IMG/VR virus record: IMGVR_UViG_3300022841_000065
Location: 1 to 24,171 of that record
Length of the DNA: 24,171 bases
DNA from: a virus
Direction: 5' to 3' (one strand)
Every line of letters begins with the position of its first letter. The first letter of the stretch is position 1. Made by a program: the position numbers and the translations under genes. Under the pieces are notes generated by a model, which was given only the letters and a program-made list of their open reading frames with translations, was not told the origin of the DNA and searched no databases. Positions 24,170-24,171 of this stretch are shown here, piece after piece.

Positions 24170-24171
24170 TA

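Overview
The window is part of a tailed double-stranded DNA phage genome, most likely a podovirus-type phage. The evidence is a dense, nearly gapless gene layout, a virion module with a short-tail stabilisation-type protein and a 2,212-residue internal or ejection-type protein, and a T7-style replication set built on a family A DNA polymerase. Many adjacent genes share a TAATG, ATGA or TGATG junction. The DNA is GC-rich. The overall style resembles environmental, often marine, podoviruses of Proteobacteria, but the host cannot be fixed from sequence alone. I see no tRNA, rRNA, CRISPR array, insertion sequence or integrase.

Left arm, positions 1-13527, plus strand: a virion module. It starts inside a tail-stabilisation-like protein, followed by a small tail-associated protein, a Ser/Asn/Gly-rich protein, a GNAT-like internal protein, two Ala/Gln/Gly-rich probable internal virion proteins (342 and 824 aa), and the 2,212-aa protein with an HEVFH metallopeptidase motif. 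This arm meets the right arm convergently at a strong hairpin terminator near 13.55 kb.

Right arm, positions 24171-13608, minus strand: a replication and DNA-metabolism module. In transcription order it holds the N-terminal part of a family A DNA polymerase ending in an intein N-half; an HNH homing-type endonuclease; the intein C-half fused to the polymerase C-terminal part; a 52-aa double zinc-knuckle protein; a 71-aa protein; a Cas4/RecB-like nuclease; a small basic HNH-like protein; a 174-aa protein with HTH-like segments; an SNF2-type helicase; an internal near-consensus promoter; a 133-aa phage protein; a small HTH protein; a zinc-containing probable ssDNA-binding protein; a primase-helicase fusion; and a 75-aa protein.

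The main result is the fractured polymerase at 21963-24171. The gene is broken exactly within the conserved HTGRW..SDKINLQNLP region. Each half carries half of an intein (Cys1 and TxxH block on the N side; VYDI...VHN followed by Ser on the C side). A freestanding HNH endonuclease lies between them in a third reading frame, overlapping both halves. An in-frame TAG and a good Shine-Dalgarno just before the intein C-half argue for a true split intein acting in trans rather than a broken contiguous intein. An active polymerase would require protein trans-splicing of two separately translated polypeptides.
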